Assembly (NCBI GenBank): GCA_049999725.1
Contig: JBNGIS010006389.1
Coordinates: forward strand, 1 to 64,000
Length of the DNA: 64,000 bases
Origin: Haplomitrium mnioides
Taxonomy: Eukaryota > Marchantiophyta > Haplomitriopsida > Calobryales
Direction: 5' to 3'
Positions 1-11,292 of this stretch are shown one piece after another. Within the stretch, counting starts at the first letter, position 1. The number at the start of each line of letters is the position of its first letter. Under the pieces are notes generated by a model, which saw only the letters and a program-made list of their open reading frames with translations, was not told the DNA's origin and did no database searches. Made by a program: the position numbers and the translations under genes.

Positions 1-117
1 GGTGAGAGCATGAGAGTGTTGAGAGATTTTTGAAGTAAAGAGTTTGATATTGTGCAAGAGAGTATTTCTCTTATATATATTCTATAGGAGTTGTTGGGTT
101 TTGATGTTTGCAATCAT
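1..117 (+). repeat. Element A 5' LTR, 3' portion
   Basis: Aligns to 6121-6247 of the 3' LTR with few mismatches and one deletion of about 11 bases. The match stops after the shared CAATCAT, whereas the 3' LTR and the solo copy continue for about 83 more bases. This LTR has therefore lost its terminal part, and no clear primer binding site follows. Confidence 0.8.
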
Positions 118-462
118 TAGTCATTTGTACTCTTCAATGAAGTAGAAATGAATATTTGAGCATAAATGATCATTCTATTATATCAAGGAGAGAGTTCTCA
201 ATAGCCTTATCGGAAGATTGAAGAATGACCATCATCGTGTGTGTCTTTATTGTGACCAAGATCCATATGCGCCAACAGTTGGTTGAATAACTTGGGGTAC
301 AATGATTGGAGCAAAAATTGGCAGATCCCAACCCATTTGCTTTTCCTATTCTAATTCAAGCAATTTTCAAGGTATATAATTTTTTTGTTGTGGTAGGTAT
401 AGTATTGTGGTAGGTGTGGTGAGAAGAGGAACTCGAGTGGAGGAGCACACAATCAATTCAAA
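118..462 (+). other. Element A leader between LTR and gag
   Basis: No gene is visible. The stretch is AT-rich with many stops in all plus frames. No good match to the usual TGGTATCAGAGC primer site is present; CGCCAACAGTTGG near 271 is a small palindrome-like motif of unknown meaning. Confidence 0.5.
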
Positions 463-860
463 ATGGGAAAGATTCTTGTCTTTTAAAACAATGAGGATGA
501 GAATGTGGAGAGCTGTTTGCGCGATCTCAAACGTACGTGCTTTGGGAATGGTGAGAAATTATATGATGATTGGCTAGAATTACTACCCAAATTCTAGGAA
601 CAAATAGCTCTTTAATTGTACAAAAAACAAAAAGACGAAACCATCGATTTATGGACAAGCTTAACAAAGGTTTTAATAGAAGAATTTCTCCCCACGGAGA
701 ACTATGAAAAGCTTCTTCAAGAGATAATGGAATTGAAACAAGGAGAGAGTGAAAATGTGCAAAAATATGTTGAGATAATAGATTACTTAGAAGAAAAAAT
801 AATTTGAAAAGTGTTGAGAAAGAATGGTGAAGACATGCAACCTTTCATCGTGGGTATTAT
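463..860 (+). pseudogene. gag: Element A gag, N-terminal capsid part (broken)
   Basis: A reading frame from the ATG at 463 resembles the gag/retrotransposon capsid domain of plant gypsy elements: a region rich in Leu and charged residues with the pattern DLWTSLTKVLIEEF then Y..LL.EIMELKQGESENVQKY near 640-770. It would encode the structural particle protein. Stops interrupt it at about 486, 596, 613 and 805. The longest open piece is 616-807. The assignment rests on pattern and on its position between LTR and zinc knuckle. Confidence 0.65.
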
Positions 861-1225
861 AGTCTTTAATGGTGGGTATTATAGCAATGTTGGTGAAGCA
901 CTTCATTTTGGGGTTGAAACCCGAAATCCAAGCAAAAGTCAAATATGAAAGGCCAACTCACGAGTCGAGTCATTGTGCATTGCATTGAGGATGGAGGAGA
1001 GCTTGGAAGATGAGCAAGAGGAGATGGCAATTGTAGTGCCAGTGCATCACAAATAGCAATGGTAGCGGCTTCTCCGGTCCAAGCTCCAAATCCACCCACA
1101 AACAGTATGCTAACACAAACAAAATGGCACGAAAAGCTAAGTTTTAAAATCTTGTGCAGGCTTTGGAGAGAACGCTTGAAAATTGGCCTCGACCTAATGG
1201 AAGAGGGCCAATATGACAAGAAAAT

Positions 1226-1831
1226 ATGGATAAGATAACTTGTTTTGGATGTGGCAGGGCACATTTCTTCAAAAATTGCCAAAACTCAGTCAATGGTGCA
1301 AATGGAATTGGCGAACGTGGTGGAGCTCCAACTCAAGAGCGGTTAATTGCTTTGATTGATGTTGAAAAAATTCTCCATAGTGAGGTGAGAGGGAGTTCAA
1401 TAGATCGAGGTGTGGACTTGATAGCTCATGAGAGAAAAAGAACGCAAATAGTCAAGAATACTATGGGATCGAAACCATCGCCAAGTCAAGAAATGCATCA
1501 CAATGTGGACATGACTAAAAAGCCAAGGAAGTCAAGAATGAGATTGGGGATGGAAGACTTCTCCATTTCCAAACATAAAAACAAATACAATGAGGTTGAG
1601 TATATTGGAAATTTACAAGCCAATATCACAGTGGGACAATTAGTAGCAGTGAACCTGACATTAAAGAGAGAGCAACGTGGAGGATTAAGCACCAAACGAC
1701 AACCAATGAAAAAGAAGGTTGCATCAAGTAACTGCTATGTAAGTACGATGGATATGGAGGCATGTTCAAGGGCCTCCAAAATCTATGTCATATGCAAAGG
1801 TCATGTTGCTACTAAAGTGTTGTTCGAATGA
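1226..1831 (+). pseudogene. gag: Element A gag C-terminus with zinc knuckle, running toward protease
   Basis: An open frame of 201 codons. A zinc knuckle lies at 1241-1279 (CFGCGRAHFFKNC). Its spacing is CX2CX3HX4C, one residue shorter than the usual CX2CX4HX4C. Zinc knuckles bind the element RNA during packaging. The remainder is basic linker that leads into the protease domain. The frame ends in a stop at the protease active-site region (about 1829). Confidence 0.75.
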
Positions 1832-2548
1832 GGTTTGGCTAGAAATGCTATGTCTAAAGAACTCATGAAGAAGTTGGGTTTAAAGCTCATGAGACCTTCG
1901 GGATTTATAGTCAACATGGCAAACAAATCAAGAGTGTGGCCACTTAGGGTGATTGAGAAAGTGCCTATTATGGTAATGGGTATTTCAATCTCTTTGTCTT
2001 TTCAAGTTTTGAAAGAAGCTAGCTACGACATGCTATTAGTAAGGTCGTGGTTGCAAAGTGTGAGAACCTTTGACAATTGGCATAAGAACCACATCACAAT
2101 TGGACCCAAAACACATCGAGTCAGAGTACATATGGATGGAGGTGGTGAAGAAACAAGCGATTCAGAATGAGAAACCACAAAGTATTTAATTGAAGATGAA
2201 GAGTATGCAAGTGATATCTCTATAGTGGATACGGATATGAAAGATGCATCGGATGAAGAGCTTGACTTGCCAAGAATATACGCTATAGAGGTCATGCCAA
2301 AGGTGATGGAAGAGGAGTTTCGAATTTCGAAACATACCTTGACGACAGAAAATGTGAAATGGTAGATTGCTACACTACGTTATAAAGAGGACATAACAAG
2401 TGAAGAGAAACAAAAGTTTGAAAAAATATTTCGTAAGCATATCCATATTTTTGCTTTTGGGTATAAAGATCTAAAAATAGTGATATTTGAAGAGCATGAG
2501 ATTGACTTGGAGATTTCAACAAAATCAATTTGACAAAAGCATTGACAG
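1798..2548 (+). pseudogene. pol: Element A aspartic protease and protease-RT linker (broken)
   Basis: Resembles the retropepsin-like protease of gypsy polyproteins, which cuts Gag-Pol. The expected D-(S/T)-G active site near 1825 reads FE then a stop, so the catalytic Asp is replaced by Glu and the frame is closed. Downstream, 1835-2170 keeps a recognisable protease core (VWPLRVIEKVPIMVMGIS, then SYDMLLVRSWL). From 2171 to 2548 an acidic linker leads to RT, with stops near 2170, 2365 and 2533. It cannot be functional. Confidence 0.75.
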
Positions 2549-3100
2549 ATGAATCCTCCAATAGCGAAGTTTGTCAAAGACGCGATCAACATATTGAAGG
2601 AGGTAGGGTTCATCTATAGGGTAGAAAATTTAAAATGGGTTTCTCCCATCATGGTGGTTAAAAAGAAAAATGGTAAGCTTCGTGTTTCTGTGGACTATAA
2701 AAAATTAAATGTGGTAACCAAAAGGGATTATTATCCACTTCTTTTCATTGATGAAATTCTTCAAGAAGTAACAAGACATGAATGGTACTCATTTGAAGAT
2801 GGATATAGTGGTTATAATCAAATTCCTATTGTTGTGGAGCATCAACGATTGACCATATTCACAAGTCCTTGGGGTACTTTTGCTTTTCAAGTGATGCCTT
2901 TTGGTTTGTATAGTGCACTAGTCACTTTTCAAATATATCTAAACAAAATCTATAAGCTTTTGTTGGCGAAATTTGTGAGAGCTTTCATCAATGACTTTTG
3001 TGTTTGTGGGAGTAAGAAAGACCATTTTGACTCTATGGAGAAAATTCTACAATACTTGGATGCTACAAAAGCTTCGCTGAACTAGGAGAAATACAAGTTT
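2549..3100 (+). pseudogene. pol: Element A reverse transcriptase palm/fingers (catalytic Asp lost)
   Basis: A 178-codon frame with strong Ty3/gypsy RT motifs: VSPIMVVKKKNGKLRVSVDY (fingers), the palm segment FEDGYSGYNQI holding the first catalytic Asp, FQVMPFGLYSA, then the YxDD-equivalent box AFINDF. In that box the first Asp is Asn (AAT at 2990-2992), which should abolish DNA synthesis. RT would copy element RNA into DNA. A stop at 3083 ends the frame, but homology continues into the thumb. Confidence 0.9.
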
Positions 3101-3102
3101 GG

Positions 3103-3842
3103 GTGTCGTCAAAGAGTGTTGTTGGGCCATATTATTTCAAAGAATGGGGTGGCAGTGCACCCAAAATTCAAGCCCTTCTTTTTCCAAATAATTTAACCAA
3201 GTTGAGGTCATTCTTAGGGATGCTTGGCTATTATTGTCATTTTATCTTGGATTTTTTTTACCAAAGCAATGGTTTTGACCCACTATTTGAAGAAAATAGT
3301 GGAGTACTTCTCAATTTTCACCGATTAAGGTGTCAAGGTATCCTTTGAGTGCTTGAAGAAGGCAATGATAAGCGCGTCAGTATTGGTAAAGCCAAATTAG
3401 AGAGTGCATTTTTTATTGTATAGGAATTTTTTGAACATAGCTTTTGGGTGCATATTGAGTCAAAAAAGATGAGGAGGCACATGATCCATCTTATTGCATT
3501 TACAAGTTGATAAATGCTAGCTGTCAGAAAGAACTATTGAGTCATTGAAAGAGAAGGTTTGGCCATGATTTATGCGATTAAAAAATTTCATCATTGTTTA
3601 TTAGCAGGAAAGTCTACTATTGTGACAGATCATAAGACCTTGAAACAAGCCTATTCCTGACGGAATAACTACTAGGTAGAAACTTTTGTTGGCTGAATTT
3701 GACTACAATATTGAAGTTAGACCAAAGGAAAAGCATCTCAATCCTGACATGTTATCACAAGCTTATGATGAACTTGATAATGAAGCAGTGGAGGAAGAGT
3801 TTCTCGACAAGAACCTCTTCAATATGAATGTCATACCATAAG
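3103..3842 (+). pseudogene. pol: Element A RT thumb and RNase H region (heavily broken)
   Basis: After the RT stop, short pieces in shifting frames match the RT connection (LRSFLGMLGYYCHF at about 3203-3244) and RNase H (IEREGLAMIYAIKKFHH near 3545-3596, then VTDHK). RNase H would remove the RNA strand of the hybrid. There are many stops, for example near 3346, 3400 and 3508, and no long frame survives. The call rests on order and short motifs. Confidence 0.65.
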
Positions 3843-4660
3843 AGTATAGAGATGTCTACAATTACTTGCTACAAGGGAGATATCCAACGGGGATGAAGCA
3901 ATGCAACAAGGCTGCATTTTCATGTAAGGATCGACCATATTCTCTTGTGGAGAATACCTTGTTCAACCAATGCTCTAATGGTCTTTTGTGAAGAGCAATG
4001 AGTAGGCAAGAAGGCCAATATTTCATGCACGAGTTTCATTATGGAGTGTGTGGTGGTCATTTTGCAAGAAAGGTAGCAGTGTACAAGACCTTGGATGAGG
4101 GGTACCATTGGCAAGGTATGTTTAAAGATTGCTTGGAGTTTTGCAAGACATATGATGTATGTCAAACATTTACCAAGAAATCTACTTATCATTCTCCTCT
4201 GAAACCAATTGCACCTTTGGGTATTTTTGAAAAATGGGGAGTTGATATTGTTGGACCACTAAATCCCACACCAAGAGGGAATTTGTCTGTGGTGGTAGCG
4301 ATTGACTATTTGAGCAAATGGGTAGAGGCTCATCCTTTAAAGATAGCTACGGAGGGGGAAGCATGAAGGTTTTTGTACGAGCAGGTCACTACACGATTTG
4401 GATGTCCATTGGAGATCGCAACTAATTGAGGTTTGCCTTTCATGAGTGGTGCTACTCAAGCAATGTTGAATCATTTTTCCATAAAGCAACGGATCACCAC
4501 ATCATACAAGCCAAATGCAAAAGAATTGGCAGAGCGGACTAACTTTACTTTATGTCATATGTTAGCAAAGGATGTAGATTTGGAAGGAGCAAAGCATACG
4601 TGGATAAGTAGCTACATGCAATTCTTTGAGAGTATCGTACAACTCAAAAGGCTTTAATAC
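3843..4660 (+). pseudogene. pol: Element A integrase, zinc-binding and catalytic core (broken)
   Basis: Segment 3998-4366 holds the HHCC zinc-binding part (MHEFHYGVCGGHFARK and CKTYDVC) and the start of the DDE core (WGVDIVGPL, first Asp kept). The second catalytic position reads Asn followed by a stop (AAT TGA at 4424-4429) where Asp is expected. The Glu region persists at about 4505-4545 (SYKPNAKELAERT). Integrase would insert the DNA copy into a chromosome; with the second Asp gone and stops at 4364 and 4427 it is dead. Confidence 0.85.
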
Positions 4661-5120
4661 AATGTACACCTTTATACCTCACATATGGTTTGGAATATTT
4701 CTTACCAATTGAGTTTGATCTTCCTACTTTTAGAACCATCAATGTGGAAAGACAAGAGGGAAACAATTTGGAGATGGCTACAAGAACTCGTAGCCAACAA
4801 TTGATGGAGTAAGAAGAAGCATGAGCAATAGCAGAAGAAAATATCCAAAAGTCACAAGCCCAACAAAAAGAAAGCCATGACAAGCGATAGGGAAAAATAA
4901 GGCTCGTGGAGTTTCGACAAGGAGATTGAGTTATGATGTTCAATACAAATATAAGCAAAAAAAACTCCTACCAAGGCAATTTAGTCTTTTTGTTGTGCGA
5001 AAAGTGAATTCCAATTACATATTTGATTTATTAGAACTAACCGGAAGGCCCAATGATCGAGTGAACTATGACAAGTTAAAACCATTTTATACACGTAAGG
5101 AAGATGGAGTAAAACCTTAG
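4661..5120 (+). pseudogene. pol: Element A integrase C-terminal region
   Basis: Short pieces continue integrase: a stretch resembling the post-core region (TRTRSQQLMEE near 4775-4810, then a stop) and 4926-5120, which carries the C-terminal beta-barrel pattern (VNSNYIFDLLELTGRPNDRV then YDKLKPF). No chromodomain follows. The stop at 5118 is followed by an A/G-rich stretch, AGAAGGGGATAAAA, that may be a decayed polypurine tract. Confidence 0.65.
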
Positions 5121-5213
5121 AAGGGGATAAAATGTAAGTGCATAAGATGAATACATTGATCCTTCTATGCTTTAGAATTCACGGTATAGTAATTGTGGTA
5201 TTCAGATGATTGA

Positions 5214-6330
5214 TATGAAGGATTTGGATGATATTTTTTGGTTTTTTTAGCAAAATATATACAAAGTAAAGATTATTCTTAGTAGATGTGTAATGGAGCT
5301 GATATTTCATGTTAAAATAATTTTTGTAAAATGTCATAAACGACGATTTACAGAAGTGAAAAACCTATTGTAAACTAAGAGTTATAACCAGTCAAAGTAA
5401 AAGTAAAACACTACAAAAAGGTCAAAACATAGAGTATTTTAATAACAGAAAATACAAACATTCCTTCAATGCTCGAAAGCGTATTTTGAAAGTTTTCTAC
5501 CAAGGTATAGTACACAAAATTTGGATTAGTATCACGAATTTAAGAGAGATTCTTCTAGAAACTACTAAAAATGAGAAAAGTAGAGAAAAGTGAATTAATC
5601 TTTGACTTGCTTGTGAGGGAATCTCAACTAATGAAAGTAAATTTTGTATTAAGGGACAAAGAAAAGGGAATAGCTCACTAGGTCACGTTCTTGGTCAAGA
5701 AAGGCTTCAAATGATAAGCTTCTTCTTTAAAAAGTAGGAAAAAGTTGAAGTTAATTTAGAACTATTCTTGAGAAAAGTTCCAAATGAGAAGCTTCTTGAG
5801 AAAAAGACAAAGATACTTTAGTAGACACTTTAGGCGATACTTTAGAATTTTAAATTGGATGGCTAGCTTTTTCTTAGGGTAAAAGTATCTCTAGGTTTTA
5901 CTAGTAGTAATTAGCTAGACTAGTATATAGGGAGGGAGAAGAGAGGGCTTGAGGTGGCTTGAGCTTAGCTTTCATTTTCACACTTTGGGAGTTCATTCTT
6001 GGAGAGATCATTGGTGAGGTGCATAGGAGCTCTTGGAGGAGCTACTAAGAATAGTCATTGAAGGACAAGCACTTGAAGAGGGTTTCCAAAGGAGTGAGGA
6101 GTTTGTTGAGAGTGAGAAAGGGTGAGAGCATGAGAGTGTTGAGAGATTTTTGAAGTAAAGAGTTTGACATTATGCAAGAGATATTGTTTTGAGTATTTCT
6201 CTTATGTATATTCTATAGGAGTTGTTGGGTTTTGATGTTTTCAATCATACTTTTATTCCCCTCTAATCTTAAAAGTGCACTCAACGTCAAAGTCATATGA
6301 GAAGAAACCGACAAAGTGAGTAGCTTCATA
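5214..6330 (+). repeat. Element A 3' LTR (about 1.1 kb)
   Basis: Matches the solo LTR at 29926-31093 along its length and the window start at its 3' part. Both copies begin TATGAAG and end CTTC(A)(T/C)A, a 7-base inverted terminus rather than plain TG...CA. A TATA-like TAGTATATAG at 5921-5930 precedes a G/A-rich stretch, as expected for an LTR promoter. Downstream, LTR E sequence resumes. Confidence 0.8.
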
Positions 6331-6658
6331 GATCGATCTTTACAACATGCCCATAACTCTTGCTTTGGATTTGATTTCAAGACAATATATACACTAGTGC
6401 ATGAGGAGGTGAATAAAATTCTAACAACTTTGATGAATTTCAATCTGTGCTTCTTCTATTTGAAGGTATAACGAGGCCAACTACTCTAACATGCTCTCTT
6501 TATCCCTCACCTGTATCGTTCCCTACTCTATAGTATTTCTACTAAATATCTACAATTAAGTGTAGCAAAAATAAAAGGGTTCTAAAGTCTAGCAAACACT
6601 CCAACACTACAAGAATCACCTTGTGGCTCTTTACACCTTATTCCCCACTCACATACCA
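6331..6658 (-). repeat. Fragment 1 of host LTR E (B-family LTR)
   Basis: Aligns by eye with element B LTR positions about 11530-11880: the motif series ATATATAC, GCTTCTTCTATTTGAAGGTATAA, a TACTCTAAC box, then AATCACCTTGTGGC and a CCCCACTCACATACC end. The alignment resumes at 25539 with the next part of the same LTR, so element J interrupted it here. ACCA at 6655-6658 and at 25539-25542 is the likely 4-base duplication. Confidence 0.65.
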
Positions 6659-7430
6659 TGTTTTTTAGCACGCAACTTCTTCTCTATGAATACACATAGT
6701 ATTTGGATGTAGCTAGTAAACAAACACCACCACATTAGATGCACAAACTTTTCTTGAGCTAAACCTTTACTAAAACTTACAAAGCATCAAAAAATAATAA
6801 TAATTGTCATCTAGGAGAATTTGTAACTCAGATAAGTAGCATGATCTTCCTTTATGATGTTGCTAGTTGTCAACCCCTTCTCTGGCGATTTGTGTACTTT
6901 TGATTCACTCAATTCTCAATAACGTATTCTCTCATACTCCATTGCTAGTCAGAATTTACATGCATCCTTAAGTCAACATTGTAAGTCATTACTAGTAACA
7001 TTACATGGACTCAACATTGTTCCACTTGCTCCGAGAAAGTTGCACCAAATCTCATGACAATGTATTGGTGGTAGTGAATCTTTGAGATTTCTTGAGAAAG
7101 AAATTGCCAATGAAAAGGTGGAGAATTTCAAGAAAGACCAACATAGCTACTATCTATATTCCCCCTTTTGATTAGTATCTCCTCTTCCTACTAGCATTTC
7201 TCAAAATAAAGTCATTACAAAACCTCAAAACAATGAATGACATCACAAATGGAACATATGAAGCAAGTATTTGCTCATAATAGCCTTAACCAAACCTTTG
7301 CACAACAAACTCATGTAGAAAACTTTTCTGTCCATAAAAACGTTGAGTTTTAACCCAAAAGTTGAATGGAACACTTATTCAAAATTTCACATCCATGTAT
7401 TTATGGGTTTATCAATACATGTTTTGTGAT
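6659..7430 (-). repeat. Element J left (3') LTR, internally deleted and truncated
   Basis: Positions 6684-6960 match 9938-10200, and 6970-7289 match 10970-11287; the 760 or so bases between those blocks in the right copy are absent here. Positions 7290-7420 match 25015-25140, beyond the element B insertion. Homology fades after about 7430, while the right LTR runs on to 25538, so the inner end of this copy is lost. Confidence 0.7.
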
Positions 7431-7766
7431 TGCACTAATAACCATCTTGAAATAAGTATTGATAAGCCTTCTTTTTGATCTACTGAAATTGAGCAATAGT
7501 CCACTCCAACATTTTGGTTAAAGTGCTCACACAATACCCAATTTCTAACCATTCACCATCATAAAAATTCCCCTTAAAGTGAAGTTGATAAACACTTACA
7601 CATTTAGAGCTTGAGGGTAAATTGAAGTACTCATCTCCTATATGTCTTCTATCATCTATTCCTCCTTCTTTAATCTAGCTTTAAACATCATATTTGGAAT
7701 TTGATTTTGTTTTCTAATAATGCGCCTCATCTGATTTCTTTCGTGGTTGGTTGGGATTGTTTTGAA
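7431..7766 (-). other. Element J: region around the pol-deletion breakpoint
   Basis: No RT or integrase motif is visible. On the minus strand the protease frame continues past its stop for some 25 codons (NHERNQ and a basic stretch, about 7690-7766). Further left there are only stops. A deletion joining the protease end to the LTR interior in this stretch would explain both the missing pol and the truncated LTR. Confidence 0.45.
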
Positions 7767-8420
7767 CTAAACTATCCTCTTCCCATCCTTACCCTTTATT
7801 CTTACGAATGATAAGATATCATCAAAGACCTTTGTCTCCATTGAGATTGCTATGATAAATGGCCACTCCAAAATGATTAGATAAGAAGTCTCCTCTTGCA
7901 CTAATAGATTTTGAATAACAACCATATCTCGAATCTTCACCATCACATCTAAAAGAGCTCCAAACAATTTTCCCTTTGAATTACTAGCACCTTGGATCAT
8001 CCAACCATGATCTACGTCAATATGCCACTTTCCACAATTGTAAACCTTATTTGAACCATGGTTAATAATTGTTATAATAGGATCAAGAAGGTCACTTATC
8101 TTAATCAAGTTATCTATAGTAGCTCTTGGCCAATGATCAATTAAATAATGACTAGTAGTTATTTCATCCAAATTTTTGTCGATTATGAAATTGGAGCAAT
8201 AGTCTACCATTGCTTCTTCTTCGTCTTTCATCACTCTTGTATCCATTACATGTTGGATTGCAAATTTTGTAATAAGTTGCTTTTTTCTCTTGATTGTATC
8301 AATTATCACATCATGAAACTCTTTCTTAGCAATGTCAAAAATCTCTTGTAATGTGAACTCCACCTTGGCATCCAACACTTTCTCTTCTAAGACTCCCTTG
8401 AGATTTGTAACTGCCTCCAC
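7767..8420 (-). pseudogene. pol: Element J aspartic protease with upstream gag-protease linker
   Basis: A 217-codon frame. Residues about 1-45 are the linker (KVEFTLQEIFDIAKKEFHDV). Residues about 95-215 are a retropepsin-like domain that ends in ILEWPFIIAISMETKV, like the Y-I-L-G-Q-P motif of related proteases. The active-site triad reads N-H-G (IINHGS), with Asn encoded at 8061-8063 where Asp is expected. The domain should cleave the polyprotein but is probably inactive. The same family appears to pair with the pol type seen in element G (inference). Confidence 0.7.
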
Positions 8421-9326
8421 ATCTAATTTCAGCTTGTAGCATGGTTGCCTCTCCTTTTTCCTTGGTCTTGCCTTTTACTCTCTCTATTAAAACCACTCCC
8501 ATAGCCTCTTCACTAGTCGATTATGATGGATGTGTTTTATCTCATCGTAGTTGCCTTTTAGATCTTTCATCAAAGGAACCAACTTCATATCTCTTTCTTT
8601 TCTCTTCAATCAATGCCTCATAAGGCTTCATGCAATATATGCATGGATGGACATTGTGTCCATTGGATCCTCCCAACCTGTAGCATTTCATATTACTACC
8701 GTTGTTTTCAAATTTTTTTCTCTTGAGGTCTTCCAATTCGTTACACTATCTATAGCTCTACTCTAGATAGCTCTTATTTGCTCATGCAGACCTGAACCAA
8801 CATCTATCTTAACCACACATGTTGTTGTTGCATTTTTAGTCATTTACTCTTCCACTAACTTTTTCATTTTTTATTTCTCAAAATTGGTCTTTATGATCTC
8901 ATTACTATCTTTAGAGAAATTTTCCTTCTTTCAAACACAATACTCCTATATTTAGCTTAATGGAAAACTTATCTCACTATTTTCGTAAATGATTAGTGCT
9001 ATCACACCAAATGTATTGTTGCACAAACCCTTGTCTTGTTGTTAATCTATTTTCTATGACACCTTTTGCTTCTTCCCATTTGGGAGCTTGAACTTTCAGG
9101 TCCTTTATCCCCTTTTCTAGTTCCTCTATCAATTCCTTTTGTGGAGTTATCAAAGGCTTGAAATTGCTGCATTTGGTGCAGCACTAGTTGGATTGATGGC
9201 TAGTTGTTTTTGTGGTTCAATGCGTGATGGAAGCCTACTTTCAGGTCAAGCTACTACCTTGCCTCTTCTTAGCTCCTTTTTTGTTTATTTGTTGATTGCT
9301 TTACATACCTTCTTCCAATCTAAAGT
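8421..9326 (-). pseudogene. gag: Element J gag C-terminal region (degenerate)
   Basis: Between protease and the gag core no long frame survives. The piece 8542-8736 (64 codons on the minus strand) contains CYRLGGSNGHNVHPC, which could be a zinc knuckle whose second Cys became Leu, followed by a Lys/Glu-rich segment. Around 9060-9140 a frame with charged, Lys/Glu-rich text suggests the gag linker. The assignment is by position and composition. Confidence 0.45.
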
Positions 9327-9925
9327 CTACCCGAGTTGTACCTTATCAGCTACCAAAAAGAATCTCTTAATCCTTGAAAGATACACAAATTGTCGCTCAA
9401 ATTCTCGTAGTATTTTTGTGGCAACAAATTCTTTGTCACCTTTGGTTACCCATTGAAGTAATGACTTCTTGGTGACCCTATCTGCATCTTTCAAAGAGAA
9501 TTCCTCCTTTAATTGCACTACAAAATTATTCCAACTATGTTTATGATCTTGAATAGTTTGTCTCAATTGGTATTGCATCTCTAGTACAACAACAAGCTCA
9601 AAAGACTCAATTCTTTCTTGTTCTGGTACTTTGTGTAGGTCCATATCTTGAGAATACAACTTGATATATTTAGAGATTTTTTGACCATCAAATTGGTCAA
9701 AAATTCCCACAACATATTCCAAGGCTTTGATAGCCATTGCTTCCTTTGACTTTATAACGTGCTATTGTTGAATAAAGAAAGCAAAAGCTTGAAACGTTTG
9801 AGCCGTCACCAAATCAATTTGCATACCTAAAGAGTGAAAAGATCTTGAACCATCTAATATGATTGTTAACTTATGCTTCTCAAAAAGTTTCACATCAAGT
9901 ATGCCAACTATCATAGTACAGGATT
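9327..9925 (-). pseudogene. gag: Element J gag capsid domain (broken once)
   Basis: The upstream part (about 9762-9925, reading LFEKHKLTIILDGSRSFHSL) and the 136-codon frame 9327-9737 form one gag domain split by a stop and short spacer near 9740-9762. The main part shows FDQFDGQKISKYIKLYSQDM, then a conserved WNNFVVQLKEEF and LREFERQFVYLSRI, which is the retrotransposon gag (capsid) pattern of plant gypsy elements. It would form the particle shell. It begins within about 15 bases of the LTR edge. Confidence 0.75.
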
Positions 9926-11292
9926 TCTTCTTTGGGAATACACACGATATCTCATTGTAGCTAGTAAACAAACACCACCATGTTGGATGCACAAATTTTT
10001 TTCTAGTTGAACCTTTATTGAAACTTTCATAGCAACAAGAAAAAATAATAATAGTCATTTAATAGAATTTGCAAGTAAGATAAGTAGCATGATCTTCCTC
10101 TATAATACAGCCAGCTATCAACTACTTCAATGGCAAGCTTTTTATATTTGATTCAATGAGAGCTCAACAATGTAATTTCTTATGCTCCAATGTGGTTAAG
10201 AATCAAGGCACATCCTTTAAGATTGTGTTCCCAAGTTCATACAAAATTAAGCTTCATATCATTAGTTTTCTTCAAGTTGTAGCTGAATCTCTTCTACCCA
10301 TGCAAGTTTAAAAATGTTTAATTGAAATCAATAGAAATTTTGTCACTTGACTCCAAAGCATCTGATTTTAACACTCTATTTTCCCCTAATTGTAACTCTC
10401 ATTCTCTGAAATTTATAGATCGTTAAAACAAATAAATCTCCATCTATGATGAGGATCTCTAATCCTCTCTATTTCATAGAATTTTTGACCTTATGTTGCT
10501 CAAAAACTCATTTTGTTTACTTGCTTATTCCAATGAAAGTGAATTTTTTCATGCACATCATGTGAATTTTTTTCCACAATCCCACTCATTTTCAGCTCAA
10601 GAAAATTTCTCCAATTTAAGTTGTGACCAATTCTTTTCTTCCACCATAACTTGATGAGTTCAAATTGAAATCAACGGGAAAATCTTTATTCAAATCCAAA
10701 AGTCATGTTTTCTTCATGCTATTGCTCTCCTTTTTTGAGTTTCTTTCTCCAAAAATCCCTCCTCACCTTTTTTTCCCCCTAACACTAGTTCATCTCTTTC
10801 TAAACTTAACTATTAGAAGAAGGAAAATAACATTTTAAAGTTAACTCTATTAACACATATTACTCTCAAATAGGCATTTCACGCTATTAGAAGAAACTAT
10901 AAGCCAACACAACAACTTCATACAAATAAACTTATTGAGAGTTCAACCAAATAATAGATAACTAAGGTCCAAGTTTCATTGTAAGTCACAATTGGTAAAA
11001 TTACATGGACTCAACATTGTTCCACTTGCTCCAAGAAAGTTGTGCCAAATCCCATGACAATGTATTGGCGGCAATGAATCTTTGAGATTTTTGGAGAAAG
11101 AAATCACCAATACAAAGGTGGAGGATTTCAAGGAGGACCAACATAGCCACCGTACATATTCACCTCTTTCAGTCAGTATCTCCTCTTGCTACTAGCGCTT
11201 CTTAAAATATAGTCAATGCAACAACCTCAAAACTATCTACAATGAATGATATCACAAATAGAATGGATGAAGAAAGTGTTTGCTTATAGTTG
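9912..11292 (-). repeat. Element J right (5') LTR, first part
   Basis: Direct repeat of 6659-7289, with an additional block of about 760 bases (10210-10970) that the left copy lacks. It is interrupted at 11293 by element B; the 5-base target copy AGTTG occupies 11288-11292. Sequence resumes at 25010 with the second target copy. The inner boundary near 9912 is approximate because gag abuts it. Confidence 0.7.

Larger units (their letters stand above)
1..6330 (+). mobile_element. Element A: degenerate Ty3/gypsy LTR retrotransposon, 5' end outside window
   Basis: The first 117 bases recur at 6121-6247, which marks a 5' LTR (partial) and a 3' LTR around a plus-strand interior. The interior order is gag, protease, reverse transcriptase, RNase H, integrase, which is the Ty3/gypsy order. 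All domains carry stops or frameshifts. A solo LTR of the same family lies at 29926-31093. The host site is probably LTR E, whose sequence resumes at 6331. The lineage within Ty3/gypsy is not assigned; no chromodomain is visible after integrase. Confidence 0.9.
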
